Source: Clostridiales bacterium (GTDB lineage Bacteria > Bacillota > Clostridia > Oscillospirales > Ruminococcaceae). Taken from it: DNA of 7,740 nt. The position numbers and the translations under genes are program-made. The DNA is taken from NCBI GenBank assembly GCA_012523875.1, contig JAAYSW010000028.1, forward strand, positions 1 to 7,740, given 5' to 3'. This document shows, one piece after another, positions 1-6,136 of this stretch. The notes beneath the pieces are model-generated. The model saw nothing but the letters and a program-made list of their open reading frames with translations. It was not told the DNA's origin and searched no databases. The first letter of the stretch is position 1, and each line of letters starts with the position of its first letter.

Positions 1-5
1 ATTAA

Positions 6-779
6 ATGAAAAAGGTATTAACAATCGCTGGCTCGGATTGTAGCGGTGGTGCTGGAATACAAGCTGATATCAAAACAATAACTGCTCATAGATTATATGC
101 AATGAGTGCAATAACAGCCTTAACAGCACAGAATACCACTGGGGTTTATGGTATTCACGAAGTTCCGTCCGAATTTATTGCACAACAACTTGATTGTATT
201 TTTACTGATATTATTCCTGATTCTATAAAGATAGGAATGGTTTCAAGTTCGGATATAATAAAAATTATTGCTGAAAGATTATCTAAATATAATGCAAAAA
301 ACATTGTTGTGGATCCTGTTATGGTGGCAACAAGTGGTAGTAAATTGCTAAGTGATGATGCTATTACTGCACTCGTTGAAAATCTTATACCACTCGCAAA
401 AGTTATAACTCCAAACATTCCTGAGGCTGAATGTTTGAGTGGCATAGAGATAAAAACACCTGACGATATGATAAAATCAGCAATAAAAATCTCCTCGCAA
501 ATGAAATGTAGCGTTCTTATCAAGGGTGGACATCTTGAGGACTGTGCTGATGATTTACTTTATGAGGACGGCAGGGCTTTTTGGTTTAAAGCAAAGAGAA
601 TTAATAACACAAATACGCATGGAACTGGTTGTACCCTTTCTTCTGCTATCGCTTGTAACCTAGCAGAAGGGAAGAACCTCCACGATAGTATAAGCTTAGC
701 AAAATCATATATTACAAAAGCTTTAAATGCACAACTTAATCTTGGCAAGGGCAGTGGTCCACTCAATCACTGCGTATAA
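6..779 (+). CDS. thiD: Hydroxymethylpyrimidine/phosphomethylpyrimidine kinase ThiD
   Basis: This cytoplasmic kinase of the ribokinase fold phosphorylates HMP and then HMP-phosphate with ATP to give HMP-pyrophosphate, the pyrimidine half of thiamine. The 257 residues match the usual family length of about 260. Visible motifs are the N-terminal substrate-binding GSDCSGGAGIQAD (residues 9-21), DPVMVATSG (103-111), TPNIPEAE (135-142), KGGH (173-176) and the anion-hole motif HGTGC with the expected catalytic Cys at 209. The first motif has CS where the textbook family has SG, a variation I recall from clostridial members. The ATG lies six bases into the window, so its ribosome binding site and any upstream thi genes cannot be seen. 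It is convergent with the thr operon and has no clear plus-strand terminator of its own. Because ThiD and pyridoxal kinases are related, a PdxK side activity is possible, but the motifs favour ThiD. Confidence 0.95.
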   Translation: MKKVLTIAGSDCSGGAGIQADIKTITAHRLYAMSAITALTAQNTTGVYGIHEVPSEFIAQQLDCIFTDIIPDSIKIGMVSSSDIIKIIAERLSKYNAKNIVVDPVMVATSGSKLLSDDAITALVENLIPLAKVITPNIPEAECLSGIEIKTPDDMIKSAIKISSQMKCSVLIKGGHLEDCADDLLYEDGRAFWFKAKRINNTNTHGTGCTLSSAIACNLAEGKNLHDSISLAKSYITKALNAQLNLGKGSGPLNHCV

Positions 780-786
780 AGATAAA

Positions 787-811
787 AATGTCAGACTTGA
801 AGTCTGACATT
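787..811 (-). terminator. Intrinsic terminator of the thr operon (distal hairpin)
   Basis: A perfect 10-bp stem (AATGTCAGAC at 787-796 with GTCTGACATT at 802-811) closes a 5-base loop. Read on the minus strand it is followed by TTTTTATC, the pattern of an intrinsic terminator for thrB transcripts. On the plus strand the stem is followed by AGCTAAATA with no T-run. It starts 8 bases after the thiD stop codon, so it may still protect or weakly end the thiD mRNA. Confidence 0.65.
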
Positions 812-824
812 AGCTAAATACAAA

Positions 825-853
825 AGAGGTATCAGTTCTACACTGATACCTCT
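825..853 (-). terminator. Intrinsic terminator of the thr operon (proximal hairpin)
   Basis: A perfect 12-bp stem (AGAGGTATCAGT at 825-836 with ACTGATACCTCT at 842-853) closes a 5-base loop. It lies 37 bases past the thrB stop codon. On the minus strand the stem runs into TTTTGTATTT, a good terminator tail. On the plus strand the downstream bases are GGTTGTTAAT, a poor tail. Together with the hairpin at 787-811 it forms a tandem pair between the convergent genes. Confidence 0.75.
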
Positions 854-890
854 GGTTGTTAATACTGCTTTTATACAGATATATTCTCAA

Positions 891-1778
891 TTATACTAAT
901 ATTGTACCTTTATTATCAATTTCAAGCATCTTAACCTTCCAATTATCAAGCCCATGCTTGTCCAATGCAAATCTTAATTTACCTAGAAAAAACTCATTTT
1001 CAGCATCTACAATTGACATTATTGATGGTCCTGCCCCACTTATATAAACTGCATAAGCACCTAAGCTATACGACAAATCAAAAAGAAATTGTGCATGGGG
1101 TATAAGCTCCATTCGATAGGGTTGGTGAAGTCTATCGCCAACTGCCGTTCTTAGATTTTCATATTTTCCAGTCAGTAACGAAGCAGAAAAAAGAGCTGCA
1201 CGTGATAGATTATATACAGCATCCTTGTGGGAAATCTCTCTTGGCAAGCAATCTCTTGCGTGTTCTGTGCATAGCTCAAAATCAGGTATTGCAATAACAA
1301 ATTTTAAAGTAGTGAATACCTCCTGCTTTACCCAATGAACACGCTTCCCATCAAAAACAGCAGTAACAATCCCACCCAATAAGGCAGGTGCAGTATTATC
1401 AGGATGCCCTTCAATCTGTGCCGATAAATTAACTAAATCATCAAGAGTGAGCGGATTCCCCATAAGAGTATTTGCACCAGCGAGTCCAGCAATAATACAA
1501 GCCGAGCTACTTCCTAAGCCCCTTGTCATAGGTATGTTGTTTTCCTGTATTATTTTAAGTCCTGCAAATTTTTTTCCGCATACTTTATAAAGTGATTTGG
1601 CAGATTTATATATTAAATTATTTTCATCACAAGGCACTTTCACGCCATCAAGAGAAGATATATCTACTCCGTCATATTCTTCCATTTGCACATAATTATA
1701 GTAATTCAATGCCAATCCAAGAGCATCAAAACCTGCCCCCAAATTTGCACTAGTAGCAGGAATTTGTATCTTTATCAC
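891..1778 (-). CDS. thrB: Homoserine kinase ThrB
   Basis: ThrB is a cytoplasmic GHMP-superfamily kinase that phosphorylates L-homoserine with ATP to O-phosphohomoserine, the substrate of threonine synthase. The 295 residues match the family length of about 300. The three GHMP motifs are present: PATSANLGAGFDALG (residues 7-21), the ATP-binding PMTRGLGSSSA (83-93) and the C-terminal ISGAGPSI (246-253). EGHPDN (123-128) is also family-typical. The start is GTG at 1776-1778, chosen because GAGGGAG (1787-1793 on the minus strand) sits 8 bases upstream and the conserved N-terminus begins at once. That ribosome binding site overlaps the hom stop codon (gap 14 bases), which suggests translational coupling. 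It is the last gene of the operon and is followed by the tandem hairpins. thrC, which lies between hom and thrB in Bacillus subtilis, is absent here. Confidence 0.96.
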   Translation of the reverse strand: MIKIQIPATSANLGAGFDALGLALNYYNYVQMEEYDGVDISSLDGVKVPCDENNLIYKSAKSLYKVCGKKFAGLKIIQENNIPMTRGLGSSSACIIAGLAGANTLMGNPLTLDDLVNLSAQIEGHPDNTAPALLGGIVTAVFDGKRVHWVKQEVFTTLKFVIAIPDFELCTEHARDCLPREISHKDAVYNLSRAALFSASLLTGKYENLRTAVGDRLHQPYRMELIPHAQFLFDLSYSLGAYAVYISGAGPSIMSIVDAENEFFLGKLRFALDKHGLDNWKVKMLEIDNKGTILV

Positions 1779-1792
1779 TAAAATTACTCCCT

Positions 1793-3013
1793 CTAATCAA
1801 TATCCAGAACAGAAATCATAGATTTAACTTTTATTCCATTTTCCTCTATCTTTATCTTTAGTTTAATTGCATCTTTAATATTCATAATATGTGTGATAAA
1901 CGCAATTTCCTCAGTTTCATTAGCAGAAATATATTCAACATCACCGAATAAATCTGAATTCATTTTATCCACACGGAAATACATTCTTGATTGTGCTTTG
2001 CAATACTCTTCAATATTACTAGTATCGGAACTATCCTCCCAATACTGTGAAAACACCATTCTATCGTGTTTAACCAGCTCTATAAGATCAGATATAACAG
2101 CACTCGCCGTTGGTAATTTGCCAGCACCCCTACCATAAAACATAGTCTTATCTATTGCATCGCCAACCACCATAACTGCATTAAAAACATCATCAACCCT
2201 TGAGATTAGATTATCATATGGGACAAGCTTTGGTTCAACTGAGATATGGATTTTTTCATTCTCAAGCATTTTAACGCTTCCAATTAGCTTGATTGAGCTA
2301 CCCCAAGCCTTAGCAAATTCAACATCTTGTAGGGTAATTCCTCTTATACCCTTTGTATAAACATTTTTGGGATAAACATGCTTTCCAAATGCCAATGATG
2401 CTAAAATACAAATTTTCCTGCAAGCATCATTACCTTCAACATCATCTGTTGGGTCTTTTTCTGCATATCCCAATTCCTGTGCAAGGTTTAAAGCATCTTC
2501 AAAACTCATCTTCTCATCAATCATCTTAGTAAGAATGAAATTAGTTGTACCATTTAGTATCCCTGAAATCTCGATAATCTCATTTGCAGCAAGGCATCTA
2601 TGAAGTGGGCGAATTATAGGAATAGCCCCACCAACACTTGCCTCAAAGAAGAAATTGCAATCCATCTTTTTTGCAATATCTAGAAGCTCCGCACCCTTTT
2701 CTGCGACAAGCTCCTTATTTGATGTTGTAACGCTCTTTCCTTTTTCAAGGCATGCCTTAACAAAACTATATGCTGGTTCAATCCCACCCATACATTCAGC
2801 GACAACTTTTATTTCATCATCATTAATTATAACATTCGAATCCTTAACAAATTTATCTTTATAAGGGCTATCAGGAAAATCTCTAATATCAAGTATATAC
2901 TTAATATCAATTTCCTGTCCGGCTTTCTTTTCAATATGTTGCTTGTTCTTATAGAATAATTCTACAACACCGGAACCTACAACTCCATAACCTAATACCG
3001 CAACCTTTGTCAT
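1793..3013 (-). CDS. hom: Homoserine dehydrogenase with shortened C-terminal ACT region
   Basis: Hom reduces L-aspartate-4-semialdehyde to L-homoserine with NAD(P)H, at the branch of the aspartate family leading to threonine and methionine. The N-terminal Rossmann domain starts with GYGVVG (residues 8-13). The catalytic domain shows TTSNKELVAEKG (96-107), ASVGGAIP (125-132), the signature GILNGTTNFILTKM (151-164), DPTDDVEGNDACRK (187-200, with the catalytic-type Asp and Lys) and GRGAGKLPTASAV (295-307). From about 342 to 406 the tail resembles an ACT domain: RMYFRVD at its start and a final SVLDI strand. However, the middle, where the family has D-x-P-G-V-L-A and the following helix, is missing, so the protein has 406 residues against about 430 in B. 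subtilis. The ATG is preceded by AAGGAGAA (3022-3029) at 8 bases. Feedback control by threonine may therefore be altered; this is inference. Confidence 0.95.
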   Translation of the reverse strand: MTKVAVLGYGVVGSGVVELFYKNKQHIEKKAGQEIDIKYILDIRDFPDSPYKDKFVKDSNVIINDDEIKVVAECMGGIEPAYSFVKACLEKGKSVTTSNKELVAEKGAELLDIAKKMDCNFFFEASVGGAIPIIRPLHRCLAANEIIEISGILNGTTNFILTKMIDEKMSFEDALNLAQELGYAEKDPTDDVEGNDACRKICILASLAFGKHVYPKNVYTKGIRGITLQDVEFAKAWGSSIKLIGSVKMLENEKIHISVEPKLVPYDNLISRVDDVFNAVMVVGDAIDKTMFYGRGAGKLPTASAVISDLIELVKHDRMVFSQYWEDSSDTSNIEEYCKAQSRMYFRVDKMNSDLFGDVEYISANETEEIAFITHIMNIKDAIKLKIKIEENGIKVKSMISVLDID

Positions 3014-3028
3014 TTATAAATTTCTCCT

Positions 3029-3472
3029 TCATTCACTTGATAAAATTTTAACATCAACAACGCCTACAAGTCCTGAAACACCTGATTTAATTATATAAAT
3101 CTCGTCCATTGAGCCGTTTAACCGCAAAGAAATAGTAATTGCTGCAACCCCATCAATTGGGATTGTCTGATTAACCGTTAAAATATTTGCGTTAAGTTGA
3201 TGAAGTAGCACCAAAACGCTCGATAATACTCCGGGTTCATCTTTAAGCTCTGCATAAATAGTAATAATTTTGTTCGTTAGCTCCTTATCATAGGAAAATA
3301 TCGAATCCCTATACTTATAAAATGCACTCCTAGAAATGCCAACCCTTTTACACGCAGCAACAGAGCTTTTTTCTTCCTTGTTGGCAAGTAGTTTCTTTAC
3401 TTCAATAACCTTGGCAATAACCTCAGGAAGTACTTTAGAATCAACAAGAACAAGTTGTGAATTTTCATTCAT
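3029..3472 (-). CDS. Small ACT-domain protein, PheB/UPF0735 family, with N-terminal HTH-like segment
   Basis: This is a 147-residue protein of the PheB/UPF0735 ACT-domain family, whose biochemical role is poorly defined. Residues 14-60 form helical segments including SVAACKRVGISRSAFYKYRD (37-56), which reads like a helix-turn-helix. Residues 66-145 form an ACT domain with the ligand-loop motif KDEPGVLSSVL (77-87), the kind that binds amino acids. As first gene of the operon it could sense threonine or another amino acid and act on operon expression or on Hom; this is inference. The ATG at 3470-3472 was chosen because the family N-terminus (LVLVDSKVLPEV) follows it and GGAG (3483-3486) lies 10 bases upstream. 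The longer reading from a TTG at 3524-3526 would leave about 9 bases of leader after the predicted promoter and has no ribosome binding site. The stop codon overlaps the hom ribosome binding site. Confidence 0.88.
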   Translation of the reverse strand: MNENSQLVLVDSKVLPEVIAKVIEVKKLLANKEEKSSVAACKRVGISRSAFYKYRDSIFSYDKELTNKIITIYAELKDEPGVLSSVLVLLHQLNANILTVNQTIPIDGVAAITISLRLNGSMDEIYIIKSGVSGLVGVVDVKILSSE

Positions 3473-3482
3473 CGAAACAACA

Positions 3483-3486
3483 CTCC
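3483..3486 (-). promoter_or_regulatory. Ribosome binding site deciding the start of the ACT-domain gene
   Basis: GGAG on the minus strand lies 10 bases before the ATG at 3472. It is only a partial match to the Shine-Dalgarno consensus, but nothing comparable precedes the upstream TTG at 3526, so it supports the shorter protein. Confidence 0.55.
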
Positions 3487-3542
3487 GTCTTAAAATAATT
3501 AAATACAGTCCACCACACGAAAACAATTGTATTTCTAATATA

Positions 3543-3572
3543 ACTATACCACATTAAAATGAATCTTGTCAA
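3543..3572 (-). promoter_or_regulatory. Sigma-A-type promoter of the ACT-hom-thrB operon
   Basis: On the minus strand a perfect -35 TTGACA (3567-3572) is followed after 18 bases by -10 TATAGT (3543-3548). Transcription should start near 3535-3537, giving a leader of about 60 bases to the ATG at 3472. It is the only good promoter upstream of the three tightly packed genes. Confidence 0.75.
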
Positions 3573-3620
3573 TACTTGTTTTAGATATATTTGATTCTTG
3601 TTTAAATTACCAAGATTCAA
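3561..3620. repeat. Inverted GAATCTTG/CAAGATTC repeats at the thr promoter
   Basis: GAATCTTG (3561-3568) is the exact reverse complement of CAAGATTC (3611-3618). A second, imperfect arm TTGATTCTTG (3591-3600) pairs with CAAGATTCAA (3611-3620) with one mismatch. CTTGT also recurs at 3565, 3575 and 3597. The left copy overlaps the -35 of the thr promoter, so these could be operator half-sites. In DNA this AT-rich, chance is not excluded. Confidence 0.35.
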
Positions 3621-3725
3621 TAAGAAAGCTCAGATTTTCTTCTATTATAACATAGTCATTAATGTCTAAAAGAGGCTCAGTTTATTAGCTTGATTAGTCA
3701 ACACTTCTAAAATATTAAGATTCTA

Positions 3726-3757
3726 TTGACAAATTTATAAATTTACTATAATATAAT
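3726..3757 (+). promoter_or_regulatory. Probable glnN promoter
   Basis: A perfect -35 TTGACA (3726-3731) is followed by overlapping -10 candidates: TATAAT at 3747-3752 (spacing 15), TAATAT at 3749-3754 (spacing 17) and TATAAT at 3752-3757 (spacing 20). The exact -10 cannot be fixed by eye. Transcription would begin around 3759-3764, leaving a leader of about 95 bases that contains the attenuator. A weaker upstream pair, TTGATT (3690-3695) and TATTAA (3713-3718) at 17 bases, is an alternative. Confidence 0.6.
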
Positions 3758-3780
3758 AGTATATAATAATCTAAATAACA

Positions 3781-3796
3781 GAAACAATGGCGTTTC
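3781..3796 (+). promoter_or_regulatory. Hexaloop hairpin, candidate antiterminator in the glnN leader
   Basis: GAAAC (3781-3785) pairs perfectly with GTTTC (3792-3796) around the six-base loop AATGGC. The loop has A at position 1 and G at position 4, the hallmark of RNA hairpins bound by ANTAR-domain antiterminators. Its right arm is the first strand of the terminator hairpin at 3792-3832, so the two structures exclude each other. ANTAR targets need two such hairpins. The only first-hairpin candidate (3752-3765, loop ATAGTA) overlaps the predicted -10, so the assignment is tentative. Confidence 0.4.
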
Positions 3797-3844
3797 AGTA
3801 TAAAGTGCCCCCATTTGCTTTATATTTGAAACCCCTTTTATTTT
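3789..3844 (+). terminator. Leader terminator (attenuator) upstream of glnN
   Basis: The arm GTTTCAGTATAAAG (3792-3805) pairs with CTTTATATTTGAAAC (3818-3832), giving about 14 pairs with one G-U and one bulge around a 12-base loop. GG (3789-3790) and CC (3834-3835) can extend the stem past a C-C mismatch. The stem is followed at once by TTTTATTTT (3836-3844). It ends directly before the glnN ribosome binding site and 13 bases before the start codon. An intrinsic terminator here would stop transcription before glnN unless it is prevented, so expression is probably set by attenuation. Confidence 0.7.
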
Positions 3845-3851
3845 GAGGAGG
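3845..3851 (+). promoter_or_regulatory. glnN ribosome binding site
   Basis: GAGGAGG lies 6 bases before the ATG at 3858. It decides the start: an in-frame TTG at 3843 would place the initiation codon before this site and add five residues (MRRIF), which is improbable. Confidence 0.9.
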
Positions 3852-3857
3852 ATTTTT

Positions 3858-5960
3858 ATGTCCGAAACAATGAAAAAACAAAATATCGCTGATTATTTTG
3901 GTTGTAATGTTTTTAATGAAACTGTGATGAGAGCTAGGCTACCTAGAAATGTTTTTAATGCTGTTATGAATACTAAAAATTTAGGCACTGCCCTAGATAG
4001 TACTGTTGCGGATATAGTTGCGAATGCTATGAAGGATTGGGCTGTAGAGAAAGGTGCCACTCACTATACCCATTGGTTCCAACCTATGACGGGGATTACT
4101 GCAGAAAAACACGACTCATTTCTATCACCTACTGATAATGGAAAGGTGATTCTTGAATTTTCAGGAAAAGAGCTTGTAAAGGGTGAGCCTGATGCTTCAT
4201 CCTTTCCATCGGGGGGATTGAGAGCCACATTTGAGGCAAGGGGCTATACCGCTTGGGACCCTACATCCAATGCCTTTATAAAGGATAATTCACTTTATAT
4301 TCCTACTGCTTTCTGCTCGTACACTGGGGAAGTGCTTGATAAAAAGACTCCCCTTCTTCGCTCCATGGAAGTTATTAACCAACAATCATTAAGGATTTTA
4401 AGATTATTTGGAAATAATAAAGCAACAAGGGTGATAACTACAGTCGGAGCTGAACAAGAATATTTCTTAATTGATAAGAAATTATTTGAACAACGCAAGG
4501 ATTTATTGCTAGCAGGCAGAACTCTTTTTGGGGCAAAACCTCCTAAAGGTCAAGAACTTGAAGACCACTACTTTGGTAATATTAAAAAGAGAGTTTCTGA
4601 TTTCATGAAAGACTTGGATATGGAACTTTGGAAGCTTGGGATATTTGCTAAAACGGAACATAATGAAGCTGCTCCAGCACAGCATGAACTTGCCCCCCTA
4701 TTCACTACTGCAAATATAGCCGCTGACCATAATCAACTTACAATGGAATTGATGAAAAAGATTGCGTTAAAACATGATTTGGTGTGCTTATTGCATGAAA
4801 AGCCCTTTGCTGGTGTAAATGGCTCAGGTAAGCATAATAACTGGTCATTATCTGCAAATGATGGACAAAATCTTCTTGACCCAGGGGATACACCACAGGA
4901 AAACTTGCAATTTCTTCTTTTCCTTTGTGCGATTATAAAAGCTGTCCATATGTATTCGCCATTGCTTAGATTATCGGCTGCAAGTGCTGGTAATGACCAT
5001 CGTTTAGGGGCTAATGAAGCTCCACCTGCAATTGTTTCAATGTTTATAGGCAGTAATCTGGAGGATGTTCTTTATGCACTAGAAAAGGGGAAAACCTATT
5101 TAGCACCCACAAATGAAGAATTTGTTATCGGTGTAGATGCTCTTCCAAACTTCCCCAAGGATGCCACTGATAGAAACAGGACCTCCCCTTTTGCATTCAC
5201 TGGAAATAAATTTGAGTTTAGGATGCTCGGTTCTTCCGATTCAATTTCCTGCGTTAATACTATAATTAATACCATAGTTGCACAGGTTCTTAGTGATTTT
5301 GCAGATGAACTTGAAAAGGCTGATGATTTTGACTCAGCATTGCACAAACTTATGGCAAAAACAATAAGTGAACATAAGCAAATCATCTTTAATGGTAATG
5401 GCTATTCTGAAGAATGGGTTATAGAAGCTGAAAGGCGTGGCTTACCAAATCTTGTTACAACAGCAGATGCCTTACCGCATTATTTACTAGATGATTATGT
5501 GAAGATATTTGAAAACTTTAAAGTATATACAAGAGCAGAGATTGCATCAAGGACTGAAATTTTACTTGATAATTACAGCAAGGTTATAAATATTGAGGCA
5601 TTAGTTATGCTTGATATGTCTAATAAGCAAATTTTACCTTCAGCTATTAAATACACTAAAGAACTATGTGACACTATAATTTCTAAGAAAGCTATTGGTC
5701 TTGAAGGTGGTGCAGAGGAAAAGCTTGTAAAGAGGCTTAGCAACCTTACTGATGGGCTAAGTGAAGCTATAGATACACTTAATCAAAAAATAATTGATTC
5801 AAAAAATTATAATGTAGCACAGGAGCTATCTAAGTTCTGCAAAACAGAAATATTGCCCAGTATGCAAACACTGAGGGTATTAGCAGACGAACTAGAAACT
5901 ATTATGCCCGAATCATTATGGCCATTTCCAACATATTTAGAATTATTATTTATGATATAG
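3858..5960 (+). CDS. glnN: Type III glutamine synthetase GlnN
   Basis: GlnN makes glutamine from glutamate, ammonia and ATP, the main entry of ammonia into metabolism. It belongs to the large GSIII class first known from Bacteroides and Ruminococcus, which forms double hexamer rings. The 700 residues fit GSIII (about 700-730) and not the 440-470 of GSI. Diagnostic motifs are FQPMTGITAEKHDSF near residues 74-88, GAEQEYFL (197-204), EHNEAAPAQHEL (267-278, metal-binding glutamates), GVNGSGKHNNWSLS (319-332), AGNDHRLGANEAPPAI (377-392) and the run from DRNRTSPF to EFRMLGSS (438-460). The C-terminus ends in the family-like WPFPTYLELLF. It is transcribed alone, has a terminator on each side, and is probably controlled by the leader attenuator. 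No amtB, glnB or gltB gene is nearby in the window. Confidence 0.97.
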   Translation: MSETMKKQNIADYFGCNVFNETVMRARLPRNVFNAVMNTKNLGTALDSTVADIVANAMKDWAVEKGATHYTHWFQPMTGITAEKHDSFLSPTDNGKVILEFSGKELVKGEPDASSFPSGGLRATFEARGYTAWDPTSNAFIKDNSLYIPTAFCSYTGEVLDKKTPLLRSMEVINQQSLRILRLFGNNKATRVITTVGAEQEYFLIDKKLFEQRKDLLLAGRTLFGAKPPKGQELEDHYFGNIKKRVSDFMKDLDMELWKLGIFAKTEHNEAAPAQHELAPLFTTANIAADHNQLTMELMKKIALKHDLVCLLHEKPFAGVNGSGKHNNWSLSANDGQNLLDPGDTPQENLQFLLFLCAIIKAVHMYSPLLRLSAASAGNDHRLGANEAPPAIVSMFIGSNLEDVLYALEKGKTYLAPTNEEFVIGVDALPNFPKDATDRNRTSPFAFTGNKFEFRMLGSSDSISCVNTIINTIVAQVLSDFADELEKADDFDSALHKLMAKTISEHKQIIFNGNGYSEEWVIEAERRGLPNLVTTADALPHYLLDDYVKIFENFKVYTRAEIASRTEILLDNYSKVINIEALVMLDMSNKQILPSAIKYTKELCDTIISKKAIGLEGGAEEKLVKRLSNLTDGLSEAIDTLNQKIIDSKNYNVAQELSKFCKTEILPSMQTLRVLADELETIMPESLWPFPTYLELLFMI

Positions 5961-5974
5961 TTTAAAATACATAA

Positions 5975-6014
5975 AAAATTGCTCTAGTCCAACATGGATA
6001 GGGCAATTTTGCTT
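5975..6014 (+). terminator. glnN intrinsic terminator
   Basis: AAAATTGC (5975-5982) pairs with GCAATTTT (6003-6010). The stem continues inward with U-G, C-G, U-A and A-U pairs, one bulged G, and UCC/GGA around the loop AACAT. The T-rich end of the stem and the following GCTTTG supply the U tail. It begins 14 bases after the glnN stop codon. Confidence 0.8.
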
Positions 6015-6075
6015 TGTATATAATAACCAAAAATTCTACTTATAAGTAATAACTTTACATATTGGTGCAAGAAAA

Positions 6076-6102
6076 AGAACTTATCTATAAAAGATAAGTT
6101 CT
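6076..6102 (-). terminator. Intrinsic terminator of the AbrB-like gene
   Basis: AGAACTTATCT (6076-6086) pairs perfectly with AGATAAGTTCT (6092-6102), an 11-bp stem with a 5-base loop. On the minus strand it is followed by TTTTTCTTGC, a good terminator tail. It lies about 34 bases beyond the stop codon at 6137. The plus-strand flank (CTAAAGAAAT sense) has no T-run. Confidence 0.75.
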
Positions 6103-6136
6103 AAAGAAATAAAACTCAACGTACAATAGTTTGAAA

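Larger units (their letters stand above)
3473..3857. other. Divergent intergenic region between the thr operon and glnN
   Basis: These 385 bases hold no credible gene. From the left they contain the about 60-base leader and promoter of the thr operon (3543-3572), CTTGT/CAAG-rich repeats at 3561-3620, a stretch of about 100 bases (3621-3725) in which I see no clear structure beyond a weak promoter-like pair, then the glnN promoter, attenuator leader and ribosome binding site. No T-box or GlnR box (TGTNA-N7-TNACA) could be recognised. Confidence 0.7.

Noticed and set aside
155..523. Open frame of 122 codons antisense to thiD
   Set aside because: It lies wholly inside the well-conserved thiD, has no ribosome binding site I can see and no family resemblance.
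3473..3526. Eighteen-residue N-terminal extension of the ACT-domain protein from a TTG codon
   Set aside because: It has no ribosome binding site, would leave only about 9 bases of leader after the predicted promoter, and its residues do not resemble the family N-terminus. The ATG at 3472 with GGAG upstream fits better.
3473..3535. T-box or threonine leader-peptide attenuator before the thr operon
   Set aside because: The leader is only about 60 bases, with no T-box sequence, no terminator hairpin and no run of threonine codons.
3628..3679. Direct repeat of GCTCAG in the divergent intergenic region
   Set aside because: It is six bases long with only two copies and no relation to a promoter element, too weak to call a feature.
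3621..3780. GlnR-type operator upstream of glnN
   Set aside because: I could not find the TGTNA-N7-TNACA pattern. The leader hairpins are a better supported means of control.
5096..5386. Open frame of 96 codons antisense to glnN
   Set aside because: It mirrors the conserved catalytic part of glutamine synthetase and shows only serine-rich low-complexity translation.
6037..6048. Twelve-base palindrome TACTTATAAGTA between glnN and the AbrB-like gene
   Set aside because: It lies between convergent genes, away from any promoter, and is short and AT-rich, so chance is the simplest explanation.
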